Source: Pseudothioclava arenosa (GTDB taxonomy: Bacteria > Pseudomonadota > Alphaproteobacteria > Rhodobacterales > Rhodobacteraceae). From it: a DNA stretch of 64,000 nt. This document shows positions 51,079 to 59,374 of the stretch, in pieces. The notes below the pieces were generated by a model. It saw only the letters and a program-made list of their open reading frames with translations, had not been told where the DNA came from and made no database searches. How positions within the stretch are numbered: position 1 is the first letter of the stretch; every line of letters starts with the position of its first letter. The stretch covers positions 124,001 to 188,000 of the forward strand of contig NZ_NTJD01000001.1 of NCBI RefSeq assembly GCF_002358085.1. The letters are read 5' to 3'. Both the position numbers and the translations under genes were made by a program.

Positions 51079-51890
51079 GTCACGCGCCCCCGCAGCCGCG
51101 GATCGAGCGCATCGCGCAGCCCGTCGCCCAAGAGGTTCAGTCCCAGCACCGTGGCCACGATCGCCAGCCCCGGCGCCAGCGCTACATGCGGCGCCATCAC
51201 CACGAGCGTCTGCGCCTCGGCCAACATCCGGCCCCAGGAGGCGGTCGGCGGCTGTGCACCCAGACCGACGTAGCTCAGGCCCGCCTCGGCCAGAATGCCC
51301 AGTGAAAACTGGATCGTGCCCTGCACGATCAGCAGGCTCGCGATATTGGGCAGGATGTGCTCGACCGAAATACGTGCGCGGCCCTTGCCCGCGACCCGCG
51401 CCGCGCGGATGAAATCCAGCGTCCAGATCGACAGCGCCCCGGCACGCGCGACGCGCGCAAAAACAGGGATGTTGAAGATGCCGATGGCGATGATCGCATT
51501 GGTGGCCGAGGGCCCGAAGCTCGCGGTTATCAGGATCGCGGTCACCAGCGAGGGAAAGGCAAAGATCAGGTCGTTGCCGCGCCCGATCAGCTCGTCGATC
51601 CAGCTGCCGCGATGGGCCGCCGCCGCCAGTCCGAGCGGTACGCCGAGCCCCGCGCCGATCCCCACCGCAACCAGCGCGACCGCCAGAGAGACCTGCGCGC
51701 CGGCCATCAGCATCGACAGGATGTCGCGTCCGTAAAGATCGGTGCCGGCCCAATGCGCGGGCGAGGGCGGCTGCAGGCGCTGGGCAATCGCGTGCTGGGT
51801 GATGTCATAAGGCAACCACACCAGCGAAAGCGCCGCCGCCAGCAGCGCCAGCGCCGAAAGCGCCGCGCCGAGGAGCAGCAAGGGCCTCAT
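51075..51890 (-). CDS. ABC importer permease, DppC-type
   Basis: 271 residues with an N-terminal helix (LLLLGAALSALALLAAALSLVWLP, about 3-26) and five further membrane helices. The oligopeptide permease loop ARVARAGALSIWTLDFIRAARVAGKGRARI (about 140-169) contains the EAA-like coupling motif. It carries the short N-terminal segment AHWAGTDLYGRDILSMLMAGAQ (about 45-66) typical of DppC/OppC. Overlaps the DppB-type gene and the ATPase gene by four bases each. The substrate follows the binding protein, probably the one at 55912. Confidence 0.92.
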   Translation of the reverse strand: MRPLLLLGAALSALALLAAALSLVWLPYDITQHAIAQRLQPPSPAHWAGTDLYGRDILSMLMAGAQVSLAVALVAVGIGAGLGVPLGLAAAAHRGSWIDELIGRGNDLIFAFPSLVTAILITASFGPSATNAIIAIGIFNIPVFARVARAGALSIWTLDFIRAARVAGKGRARISVEHILPNIASLLIVQGTIQFSLGILAEAGLSYVGLGAQPPTASWGRMLAEAQTLVVMAPHVALAPGLAIVATVLGLNLLGDGLRDALDPRLRGRVT

Positions 51891-52831
51891 CCGCGCCTCC
51901 GCAACCGCGGGTCGATCGCGGCATAGGTCAGGTCGGTGACGAAGGTCACGAGGATCACGGCGCAGACCAGCACCATCACCGCCGATTCCACGACGATCAG
52001 ATCGCGCTGGGTGATCGCCTGAAAGATCAGCCGCCCCAGTCCCGGCAGGTAGAACACGTTCTCGATGATGATCGCGCCCGCCAGCAGAAAGGAAAACTGC
52101 ATGCCGAGGATCGTCAGCACCGGGATCAGCGCATTGCGCAGCGCGTGGCGCGAGAGCGCCTGCGCCCGGCTCAGCCCCTTGGCGCGCGCGGTGCGGATAT
52201 AGTCGCGCCCCAAGGTCTCGATCAGGGCCGATCGCAGCACCCGCGCAAGGATCGCCGCCTGCGGCAAGGCTAGCGCCACCGCCGGCAAGGCCAGCGATTT
52301 CAGCGCCGCGAGCGGATCGCTCCAGCCCGCGAAACCGCCCGCTGGCAACAGCCGCCATTTTACCGCGAACACCAGCACCAGCAGCATCGCGAACCAGAAA
52401 TTCGGCAGCGCGATCCCAAGCTGCGCCATCCCCATCAACGCCACCTCCGACGGCCGTCCGCGCCGTGCCGCCGCCCAAAGCCCCACCGGCAGCGCGATCG
52501 CTGAAGCCAGCGCCAAGGCCAGCAAGGCGAGCGGCAGCGACACCTGCAACCGCGCCGCCAACAGCTCGGTCACCGGCACCTTGTAGGTAAAGCTCTGCCC
52601 GAAATCGCCCTGCATCAGCCCCGCGACCCAGCGCAGGTAGCGCAGCCACACCGGGTCATCGAGCCCCATCTGCTCGCGCAGCGCGGCCAGCGTGTCGGGG
52701 GCTGCGTTGATCCCCAGCATGAAGCTCGCCGGGTCTCCGGGCACCACTTCGATCAGCGCGAATATGACCAGACTGGCCACCGCCAGCGAGGCGAACAGCG
52801 TCGCGATCCGTTTGAGAAAATAGCGGCCCAT
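51887..52831 (-). CDS. ABC importer permease, DppB-type
   Basis: 314 residues. Seen: MGRYFLKRIATLFASLAVASLVIF (1-24, first helix), the long periplasmic loop with GLDDPVWLRYLRWV (about 55-68) and GDFGQSFTYKVPV, five further helices, and the coupling loop RDYIRTARAKGLSRAQALSRHALRNALIPVL (about 210-240). First gene of the importer operon; its 3' end overlaps the DppC-type gene by four bases. Start at 52831 is the usual family start; the open frame continues far upstream without similarity. Confidence 0.9.
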   Translation of the reverse strand: MGRYFLKRIATLFASLAVASLVIFALIEVVPGDPASFMLGINAAPDTLAALREQMGLDDPVWLRYLRWVAGLMQGDFGQSFTYKVPVTELLAARLQVSLPLALLALALASAIALPVGLWAAARRGRPSEVALMGMAQLGIALPNFWFAMLLVLVFAVKWRLLPAGGFAGWSDPLAALKSLALPAVALALPQAAILARVLRSALIETLGRDYIRTARAKGLSRAQALSRHALRNALIPVLTILGMQFSFLLAGAIIIENVFYLPGLGRLIFQAITQRDLIVVESAVMVLVCAVILVTFVTDLTYAAIDPRLRRRG

Positions 52832-52905
52832 CCCCGGCAGGTTCGACTGCGCCGCGCGCGGGGTCAAGGGGGGCGATGCATACCGTCGAAAATCCGGGCC
52901 CCGGC

Positions 52906-52934
52906 CTTTCATCGAGCATGAAATACTCTGGGGG
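52906..52934 (-). repeat. GTATTT dispersed repeat, subfamily A, in a divergent region
   Basis: Plus strand CTTTCATCGAGC, then AAATACTCTGGGGG, with mini-hairpin GGGGGCAAAGCCCCC to its right. It lies between the divergent importer operon and the creatinase gene, so it is not a 3'-end element here. Confidence 0.75.
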
Positions 52935-52983
52935 AGGCGCATGGTGCCGGGGGCAAAGCCCCCTTCGCAAATCTGTTGCGCAG

Positions 52984-53127
52984 ACGCGCCCCTTGCGGCA
53001 CCATCAGGCCGAGCGTGGCGATGGCGTCGCCGCAGGGGCGTCCCCCCAAGCTTGCGGCCTGGCCCGCATTCGTCCTGTACGCCGGGATCTTTCAGGTCCC
53101 GCGCAGCCCGTGGGATCGCCCACGGAG
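52984..53127 (+). promoter_or_regulatory. Structured 5' leader of the creatinase gene (candidate regulatory RNA)
   Basis: The 302-base stretch 52832-53133 has no gene. After the repeat it holds: a long nested hairpin 52984-53041 (13 base pairs between 52984-52999 and 53029-53041 with two bulges, then CCATC/GATGG 53001-53005 with 53020-53024, then GCC/GGC); CGGGA/TCCCG (about 53083-53101); and a perfect 7-bp hairpin CCGTGGG-ATCG-CCCACGG (53108-53125) whose last bases are part of the GGAG Shine-Dalgarno (53124-53127). The arrangement (aptamer-like domain, then a site that can hide the ribosome-binding site) resembles a riboswitch. No known family recognised. Confidence 0.45.
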
Positions 53128-53133
53128 ATGACG

Positions 53134-54339
53134 ATGACTCGACCCGAATTCTACACCTGCGAAAACGGCCACAAGGCGGTGCTGCCCTTTGCGGCGGCCG
53201 AATATGAGGCGCGGCTTGCCGGGCTGCGCGCAGCGATGGCGGCCGAGGGGCTGGGCGCCTGCCTGCTGACCTCGATGCAGAACATCGCCTATTACTCGGG
53301 GTTTCTCTATTGCAGTTTCGGCCGGCCCTACGGGCTGGTGGTGACGGCGGATCGCTCGGTGGTGATTTCCGCCGGGATCGACGCGGGCCAGCCCTGGCGG
53401 CGCTGCTTTGGCGAGGCGCTGACCTATACCGACTGGGCGCGCGACAATTTCTGGCGCGCGGCGCGGCACCTGATCGGGCCGGGTGCGGCGCTCGGCGTCG
53501 AGGCCGATCACCTGACACTGCAAGCGGCGGAAAAGCTTGTTCATTTCCTCGCCCCGGCACGGCAGCTCGATATTGCCCCCGCCACGATGCGCCAGCGCAT
53601 GGTGAAAAGCCCGGCCGAGATTGCGCTGATCCGTCATGGCGCGGCGGTGGCCGATGTCGGCGGCTACGCGATCCGCGACACGTTGCGCGAAGGCATCCGC
53701 GAGATCGACGTGGCGATGGCCGGGCGCGACGCGATGGAGGCCGAGATCGCGCGCCGTTTCCCAGAGGCCGAGTATCGCGACACCTGGGTCTGGTTTCAGT
53801 CGGGGATCAATACGGATGGCGCGCATAACCCGGTGACGGGGCGCGCCTTGCGCCGCGGCGATATCCTCAGCCTGAACTGTTTCCCGATGATCTCGGGCTA
53901 TTACACGGCGCTCGAACGCACGATGTTCCTGGGCGAAGTCGATGACGCGAGCCTGCGCATTTGGGAGGCCAATGTCGCCGCGCATGAGCTGGGGCTGAGC
54001 CTGCTGCAGCCCGGCGCGCGCTGCGATGAGGTCACCCATCAGATCAACGCCTTCTTCGCCGAGCGCGACCTCTTGCAATATCGCAGCTTCGGCTACGGCC
54101 ACAGCTTCGGCGTCCTGTCGCATTACTACGGGCGCGAGGCGGGGCTTGAGCTGCGCGAGGATATCGACACGGTGCTTGAACCCGGCATGGTGGTTTCGAT
54201 GGAGCCGATGCTGACCCTGCCCGAGGGCCTGCCCGGCGCGGGCGGCTACCGCGAGCACGACATTCTGGTGATCGGGGCAGAAGGCGCCGAGAATATCACC
54301 GGATATCCTTACGGACCTGCCTTCAACGTGGTCGGATAA
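53134..54339 (+). CDS. Creatinase (creatine amidinohydrolase)
   Basis: Hydrolyses creatine to sarcosine and urea. 401 residues, the size of Pseudomonas creatinase (about 403), with long stretches that match it from memory: FLYCSFGRPY (57-66), GQPWRR (85-90), DTWVWFQSGINTDGAHNPVT (216-235) with catalytic His231 (His232 in Pseudomonas), DILSLNCFPMISGYYTALER with Glu261 (Glu262), and FGYGHSFGVLSHYYGREAGL followed by VVSMEPM near 357. These are creatinase-specific and fit poorly to aminopeptidase P or ectoine hydrolase, the pita-bread relatives. Start 53134 has GGAG six bases upstream. Divergent from the importer operon. Confidence 0.92.
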   Translation: MTRPEFYTCENGHKAVLPFAAAEYEARLAGLRAAMAAEGLGACLLTSMQNIAYYSGFLYCSFGRPYGLVVTADRSVVISAGIDAGQPWRRCFGEALTYTDWARDNFWRAARHLIGPGAALGVEADHLTLQAAEKLVHFLAPARQLDIAPATMRQRMVKSPAEIALIRHGAAVADVGGYAIRDTLREGIREIDVAMAGRDAMEAEIARRFPEAEYRDTWVWFQSGINTDGAHNPVTGRALRRGDILSLNCFPMISGYYTALERTMFLGEVDDASLRIWEANVAAHELGLSLLQPGARCDEVTHQINAFFAERDLLQYRSFGYGHSFGVLSHYYGREAGLELREDIDTVLEPGMVVSMEPMLTLPEGLPGAGGYREHDILVIGAEGAENITGYPYGPAFNVVG

Positions 54340-54481
54340 CCCTAGGCAGGGGCGGTTTTGGCAACAGGACCGCCCCGGATGCAGGCTGGCGGGCGCTTCG
54401 GGCTTGACGCGGGCGCGCCGGGCGCGGAGTTATCGGGGAACCCCGTTTTTCATGACAGGAAAAGACCTTGGAGATGTGTTC

Positions 54482-55489
54482 GTGCCTGTTTCGACCCTGA
54501 GTTCCGCGGTGCTGCCGCGCCTGCGCCACCTTGTTTGCGCCGCTGCCGCGCTGGGCCTACTGGCCGCCTGTGAACCTGTTCCGACCGATTCGGATGCGCC
54601 CGCTGCTGCCCCGGTTCAGGGCGCGGCCTGGGTTTCCTCGCGCAGTGTGCCGGTCGAATACCGCGCCCGCCCCGATGGCGAGATCGTCGTGCCCGAGATT
54701 TCCGCGGTCTTCCTGACCGAGCGCAACCGCCGGCAATGGGTCGATTATTCCGGCCCCGAAGAGGCCAACACGCTGGTCGTCGACCCCTATGCGCGGCTGC
54801 TTTATCACGTGACCGAGCCGGGCCGCGCGATGCGTTTCGGCATCGCCGTGGGGCGTGCGGGCAAGGGCTTTTCTGGCGATGCGGTGGTGCGCGTGAAAAA
54901 GGAATGGCCGGGCTGGACGCCCACCGCCAACATGATCCGCAATGATCCCGATCTGTATGGGCCGCTCGCGGGGGGCTTGCAGGGCGGGCTGGATAACCCG
55001 CTGGGCGCGCGGGCGCTTTATCTTTATCGCAATGGCCGCGATACCCGCTATCGCATCCACGGCACGATGGACCCGGCCTCGATCGGGCGGGCGACCAGCG
55101 CGGGCTGCATCCGCCTGTTCAATCAGGATGTGATGGACCTTTATGATGAGATGGAACTGGGCGCGCATGTAAAGGTGCGCAGCCGCGCCGAGAGCCTCGA
55201 ATACGAGGGCGAGGTGGTCGAGCTGAAATCGGGCTATGTCGTCTCGGCCAAGGATCTGGCGGCGATCGAAGCCGATCAGAAGGCCTTTGAAGAGGGCCGG
55301 ATCAAGGACCAGAAGCTGCTGGAAGAAGAGGCCCATGTGCGCGCCGTTGCCGCCGCCGAGGCGCAGGCCGCGGGCCTCAGCCCCGCCGAGATCGCCGAAG
55401 CCGCCAAAGCCGCGAGCGAGGCCTTCTGGCTCAAGCATCAGCCCGCCGATGCGGGCGATGCGCGCGACGCCGAACTGGAGGGCCGCTGA
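54482..55489 (+). CDS. L,D-transpeptidase, probable lipoprotein
   Basis: Cell-wall cross-linking or lipoprotein-anchoring enzyme of the YkuD family. About 335 residues. Seen: hydrophobic signal with lipobox LLAACEP (Cys about 29), YkuD domain (about 90-240) with RIHGTMDPASIGRATSAGCIR (catalytic His and the S-x-G-C-I-R Cys), and a long charged helical C-terminal extension (about 255-335, EADQKAFEEGRIKDQKLLEEEAHV). Start is uncertain: GTG 54482 has GGAG eight bases upstream and gives a short lipoprotein signal; ATG 54452 is in frame and would lengthen it. Confidence 0.85.
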   Translation: MPVSTLSSAVLPRLRHLVCAAAALGLLAACEPVPTDSDAPAAAPVQGAAWVSSRSVPVEYRARPDGEIVVPEISAVFLTERNRRQWVDYSGPEEANTLVVDPYARLLYHVTEPGRAMRFGIAVGRAGKGFSGDAVVRVKKEWPGWTPTANMIRNDPDLYGPLAGGLQGGLDNPLGARALYLYRNGRDTRYRIHGTMDPASIGRATSAGCIRLFNQDVMDLYDEMELGAHVKVRSRAESLEYEGEVVELKSGYVVSAKDLAAIEADQKAFEEGRIKDQKLLEEEAHVRAVAAAEAQAAGLSPAEIAEAAKAASEAFWLKHQPADAGDARDAELEGR

Positions 55490-55492
55490 GCC

Positions 55493-55831
55493 CTAGCGGT
55501 AGAGGATCACGTAATCCTTGCGGGTGGTCTCGATCACCCGCCAGATGCCGGTGAAGCCCGGGCGGATCACGAAGGCGTCGCCCGTGGTGATGTCGAGACG
55601 CGAGCCGTCATCGCCTTCGAGCACCGAGCGGCCCGCGAGGATGCGGCAATATTCCCATTCGTCATAGCTGACGCGCCAGGCGCCCGGCGTGCTCTCCCAG
55701 ATGCCGCAGTAAAGCCCGCGGTCGTCTTCGAGGTTCCAGGTGCGGTGCACGGGGTCGCCCTCGATCAGGCGGTCGGGGGCGGGGCGGGAGAGTTCGGGCT
55801 CGCCCTTGGCGATCAGGCGTTCGGTCAGCAT
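55493..55831 (-). CDS. Cupin domain protein (DUF861/cupin_3 type)
   Basis: 112 residues, one small beta-barrel. Seen: YDEWEYCRILAGRSVLEGDDG (about 57-76) and ITTGDAFVIRPGFTGIWRVIETTRKDYV (about 81-108), the cupin_3 pattern found in ureidoglycine aminohydrolase and ethanolamine-utilisation proteins. Metal ligands are not all clear. Same strand as the substrate-binding protein upstream, 80 bases after it, so probably in that transcript; a role in nitrogen-compound handling is an inference. A GGAGG site precedes the start. Confidence 0.8.
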   Translation of the reverse strand: MLTERLIAKGEPELSRPAPDRLIEGDPVHRTWNLEDDRGLYCGIWESTPGAWRVSYDEWEYCRILAGRSVLEGDDGSRLDITTGDAFVIRPGFTGIWRVIETTRKDYVILYR

Positions 55832-55887
55832 GGGGCCTCCGGGTGGGAGAAACGGAAAGGGCCGGGGGCGTTGCCCCCGGACCCCGA

Positions 55888-55909
55888 GCGTATTTCAGCC
55901 AAGAAGAAG
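55888..55909 (+). repeat. GTATTT dispersed repeat, subfamily B
   Basis: GCGTATTTCAGCCAAGAAG ending next to the stop codon of the substrate-binding protein gene, with mini-hairpin GGGGGCGTTGCCCCC to its left. It separates that gene from the cupin gene on the same strand. Confidence 0.7.
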
Positions 55910-55911
55910 CC

Positions 55912-57384
55912 CTAGTCGAGCCATTTCACGCCGGTCAGGTCATTGGCCTGCGTCGGCGCATTGGCCCAGAGCCCCTCGATCTTGGCATTGGCGACGCCGG
56001 TTTTCGCGAGCTGGAACAGGAAGCCGTTGGCATAATCCTTGGCGAGGATCTCCTGGGCCTGTTTCAGCAGCGCCGAGCGTTCGCCCGCCTCGCTCGTGGT
56101 TTCGAGCTGCTCCATCACCGCGTTGAAGGCCTCGTTCTGGTAGCCGAAATAGTAGTCGGGCCGGGCGTAGATGCCGATGTCCATCGGTTCGGTATGGCTG
56201 ACGATGGTCAGGTCGAAATCATGGCCCTTGAACACGGTTTCCAGCCAGCCCGCCCATTCGAGATTGGTGATCTCGGTCTGGATGCCGACGGTGGCAAGTT
56301 GGGCCGCAAGGATTTCCCCGCCGCGCCGGGCATAGGTCGGCGGCGGCAGCGCGAGGCGCAGCTTGAGGTCGCTTTGCCCGGCCTCGGCCAGAAGCGCCTT
56401 GGCGGCCTCGGGGTCGAAGGCGGAAAGCCCGGTCAGGTCGATGTAATCGGGGTTGTGCGGGGCGAAATGCGACCCGATCGGCGTGCCATAACCGAACATC
56501 GCACCGTCGATGATGTCCTGGCGGTTGATCGCATGGGCGATGGCTTCGCGCACGCGGATATCGGCCAGTGCCGGCGTGCGCTGGTTCATCGACAGGATCG
56601 TCTCGCCCTCGGTCGAGCCGACGATCACGGCAAAGCGCGGGTCGGCCTCGAATTGCATCAGGGTCTCGGGCGCGGGGAAGTTCGGGAAGGCATCGACGTC
56701 ACCCGCCATCATCGCGGCAAAGGCCGCGGTCGGGTCCGAGATGAAACGGAACGTCGCCTTGGATAGTGCGGGCTTGTCGCCCCAGTAGCCGTCGAAAGCG
56801 GCGAGAGTGACGTGATCGCCCTGCACCCAATCGGCGAAGGCAAAGGGCCCGGTGCCAACCGGATGGGTCGCGGCCTCGGCCACGCTTTCGGGCGCGACGA
56901 TCACCGCATCGCCCCAGGCCATCTTGAACGGGAACGCCCCGTCGGGCGCCTTGAGCATGACCTTGACCGTCGCGGGGTCGACCACCTCGACCGCCTCGAT
57001 CCCGGCGAACAGCGCCTTTTGCGCATTGGCGCTGTCTTCGGCGCGTGCGCGGTCGAGCGAGAACTTCACGTCCTCGGCGTCAAAGGCGGTGCCATCGTGG
57101 AACTGTGCCCCCTCGACGAGGTGGAACGTATAGCTCAGCCCGTCTTCGGCCACGTCCCAGCTGCGCGCGAGCGCGGGCTGCACCGAGCCGTCGGGGCCAA
57201 AGCGGGTCAGGCCTTCGAAGAGGTTCGCATAGACCACCTCGTCGATCGCGGCGGCTGCGCCCGCCGTCGGGTCGAGGTTCGGCGGCTCCAGCACCATGCC
57301 GAGCGTGATCGCGTCGGGTGCTGCGAGCGCGGGGCCCGCGATCAGCGCCAGAACGGCGGCCGAGGTCAGGAAACGATGGGTCAT
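55912..57384 (-). CDS. ABC importer substrate-binding protein (family 5, DppA/OppA type)
   Basis: 490 residues. Signal peptide MTHRFLTSAAVLALIAGPALA (1-21), mature part begins APDAITLGMVLEPPNLDPTAGA. Seen: VVYANLFEGLTRFGPDGSVQPALARSWDV (about 49-77) and GTAFDAEDVKFSLDRA, the family-5 core, and DIRVREAIAHAINRQDIID (about 275-293). Family members bind peptides, opines, nickel complexes or other small molecules. It is the only binding protein near the ATPase/permease operon and so its likely partner, though 3 kb of other genes separate them. GGGAGG site seven bases before ATG 57384. Confidence 0.9.
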   Translation of the reverse strand: MTHRFLTSAAVLALIAGPALAAPDAITLGMVLEPPNLDPTAGAAAAIDEVVYANLFEGLTRFGPDGSVQPALARSWDVAEDGLSYTFHLVEGAQFHDGTAFDAEDVKFSLDRARAEDSANAQKALFAGIEAVEVVDPATVKVMLKAPDGAFPFKMAWGDAVIVAPESVAEAATHPVGTGPFAFADWVQGDHVTLAAFDGYWGDKPALSKATFRFISDPTAAFAAMMAGDVDAFPNFPAPETLMQFEADPRFAVIVGSTEGETILSMNQRTPALADIRVREAIAHAINRQDIIDGAMFGYGTPIGSHFAPHNPDYIDLTGLSAFDPEAAKALLAEAGQSDLKLRLALPPPTYARRGGEILAAQLATVGIQTEITNLEWAGWLETVFKGHDFDLTIVSHTEPMDIGIYARPDYYFGYQNEAFNAVMEQLETTSEAGERSALLKQAQEILAKDYANGFLFQLAKTGVANAKIEGLWANAPTQANDLTGVKWLD

Positions 57385-57597
57385 CAAGATGCCTCCCTTT
57401 GGTTGGGGCAAGGAACGGGGCGCGGCCCGAAGCGTCATGATCGGCGCGATCCCTGTTTCGATCAAGGGATTCATCGGCTTTGGAAAAAGGGGGAAATCGG
57501 GCGGAAATCTCCCCCGAAACGCTGCGTTGCGGCATGAATAAATTGCGGATCGGGGCGCGGAACGCTATGCAATGCGCCAGGGAGAGGGGAGGCGCCG

Positions 57598-58422
57598 ATG
57601 AGTGCAACCGGATTTACGAAGCGGCTGATGCCCGCAGATATCGCGGCGATGAAGGGGGGCGATCCGATCGTCTGCCTGACCGCCTACACCACGCCGATGG
57701 CGCAGATGATGGACAGCCATGCCGATCTGGTGCTGGTGGGCGACTCGGTGGGGATGGTGCTGCACGGGCTGCCTTCGACGCTGGGCGTGACGATGGAGAT
57801 GATGATCCTGCATGGTCAGGCGGTGGCGCGCGGGCTGCACCGGGCGCTGATGGTCGTGGACATGCCCTTTGGCAGCTACGAGGAAAGCCCCGCGCAGGCG
57901 TTTCGCAATGCCGCGCGGCTGATGGCCGAGACCGGCGCGGGCGCGGTCAAGCTCGAGGGTGGGGTGCATATGGCCGAGACCATCGGCTTTCTCGTCAAGC
58001 GTGGCATCCCGGTGATGGCGCATATCGGGCTGACGCCGCAATCGGTGAACACGCTGGGCGGCTACAAGGTGCAGGGCCGGGGCGCCGATGCCGAGCGGCT
58101 GCATGCGGATGCGCGCGCTGTGGCCGAGGCGGGGGCTTTTTCTGTCGTTCTGGAAAAGGTGCCGGCGAAACTGGCCGATGCGATTACTGCGGAACTGCCG
58201 ATTCCCACCGTGGGTATCGGCGCCAGCGCGGGCTGCGACGGTCAGGTTCTGGTGGTCGATGACATGCTGGGCCTGTTCACCGCCTTCAAGCCGAAATTCG
58301 TGAAACGCTTTGCCCAGCTGGGCGAGGCCGCCGAGGTCGGGATTGCCGCCTATGCCGCCGAAGTGCGCGCGCGCAGCTTCCCCGCCGCCGAACATGTCTT
58401 TGACGACGAGGTGAAGAAATGA
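57598..58422 (+). CDS. panB: 3-methyl-2-oxobutanoate hydroxymethyltransferase
   Basis: First step of pantothenate synthesis: transfers a hydroxymethyl group from methylene-THF to ketoisovalerate. 274 residues. Seen: [19 protein letters not shown] (about 17-35), [19 protein letters not shown] (about 42-60) with metal Asp, [33 protein letters not shown] (about 117-149), and [22 protein letters not shown] (about 202-223). Overlaps panC by four bases (ATGA). An AGGCG/GGGAGGGG region lies upstream. Divergent from the substrate-binding protein gene. Confidence 0.95.
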   Translation: MSATGFTKRLMPADIAAMKGGDPIVCLTAYTTPMAQMMDSHADLVLVGDSVGMVLHGLPSTLGVTMEMMILHGQAVARGLHRALMVVDMPFGSYEESPAQAFRNAARLMAETGAGAVKLEGGVHMAETIGFLVKRGIPVMAHIGLTPQSVNTLGGYKVQGRGADAERLHADARAVAEAGAFSVVLEKVPAKLADAITAELPIPTVGIGASAGCDGQVLVVDDMLGLFTAFKPKFVKRFAQLGEAAEVGIAAYAAEVRARSFPAAEHVFDDEVKK

Positions 58423-59258
58423 CCGAAGTGATCCGCACCTCCGCCGAGCTGCGCGACAAGGTGGCCGCGTGGAAACGCTCAGGCATGCTGGTGGGCGTGG
58501 TGCCGACGATGGGCGCGCTCCATGACGGGCACCTGAGCCTCGCGCGCGCCGCCCGCGAGCAATCCGACCGGGTGATCGTGACGATCTTCGTCAACCCGAT
58601 GCAGTTCAACAATGCCGACGACCTCGCGAAATACCCGCGCGACGAGGCACATGACCTCGCGCTTCTCGATGCCGAGGGGGTCGATGTGCTCTTCGCGCCC
58701 GGCGTGGACGAGGTCTATCCCGAGGGCTTCGCCTCCAAGGTCTCGGTTGCGGGCGTCTCCGAGCCGCTCGAAGGCGCGATGCGCCCGGGCCATTTCGACG
58801 GCGTGGCGACGGTGGTGTCGAAGCTCTTCGGCATGACCCAGGCAGGGCGCGCGTTCTTTGGCGAAAAGGACTGGCAGCAATTGCAGGTGGTCCAGCGCTT
58901 GGTCGAAGACCTGAACATCCCCGTCCGCGTCATGGGCTGCCCGACGATCCGCGAACCCGACGGGCTGGCGATGTCCTCGCGCAATGTGCGCCTCTCGCCC
59001 GAGGAGCGCGCCGCCGCGCCGGTCCTCTACGCACAGATGCAACAGGCCGCGCAGGCGATCCGCGACGGCGCCGATGCCGGGGCCGCGCTGGCGACTGCCA
59101 AGGCCGCGATCCTTGCCGGCGGGTTCCGCGAGGTCGAATACCTCGAATTGCGCAGCATCGACGGTTTCCTGCAGGTCAGCGACCTTGCCACCCCCGCGCG
59201 TCTGCTTGCCGCCGCCTGGATGGGCGATGTGCGCCTGATCGACAATATCGCGGTGTGA
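58419..59258 (+). CDS. panC: Pantothenate synthetase
   Basis: ATP-dependent joining of pantoate and beta-alanine. 279 residues. Seen: [20 protein letters not shown] (about 27-46, HIGH-like), [11 protein letters not shown] (about 55-65), [20 protein letters not shown] (about 146-165), [12 protein letters not shown] (about 179-190, KMSKS-like), and the C-terminal dimerisation region. Operon with panB (4-base overlap). Convergent with the deacylase gene through a repeat pair. Confidence 0.95.
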   Translation: MTEVIRTSAELRDKVAAWKRSGMLVGVVPTMGALHDGHLSLARAAREQSDRVIVTIFVNPMQFNNADDLAKYPRDEAHDLALLDAEGVDVLFAPGVDEVYPEGFASKVSVAGVSEPLEGAMRPGHFDGVATVVSKLFGMTQAGRAFFGEKDWQQLQVVQRLVEDLNIPVRVMGCPTIREPDGLAMSSRNVRLSPEERAAAPVLYAQMQQAAQAIRDGADAGAALATAKAAILAGGFREVEYLELRSIDGFLQVSDLATPARLLAAAWMGDVRLIDNIAV

Positions 59259-59286
59259 TACAGGCCGGGGGCTGTCTGCCCCCGGA

Positions 59287-59346
59287 CCCCCGAGAGTATT
59301 TGAAGCTCGATGAAAGCCCTTTCACTGAGCGGGAAATACTCCGGGG
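59287..59346. repeat. Inverted pair of GTATTT repeats, subfamily A
   Basis: Forward 59287-59316 (CCCCCGAGAGTATTT, then GCTCGATGAAAG) and reverse 59319-59346 (CTTTCACTGAGC, then AAATACTCCGGGG) with only two bases between them, forming a near-complete long hairpin between the convergent panC and deacylase genes. Confidence 0.82.
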
Positions 59347-59374
59347 TGAGGCCGCAGGCCGAGGGGCGGCGCCC

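Noticed and set aside
53134-54339. Aminopeptidase P or ectoine hydrolase for the pita-bread enzyme
   Set aside because: Metal-ligand residues of aminopeptidases are not conserved, and several creatinase-specific stretches are present along the full length.
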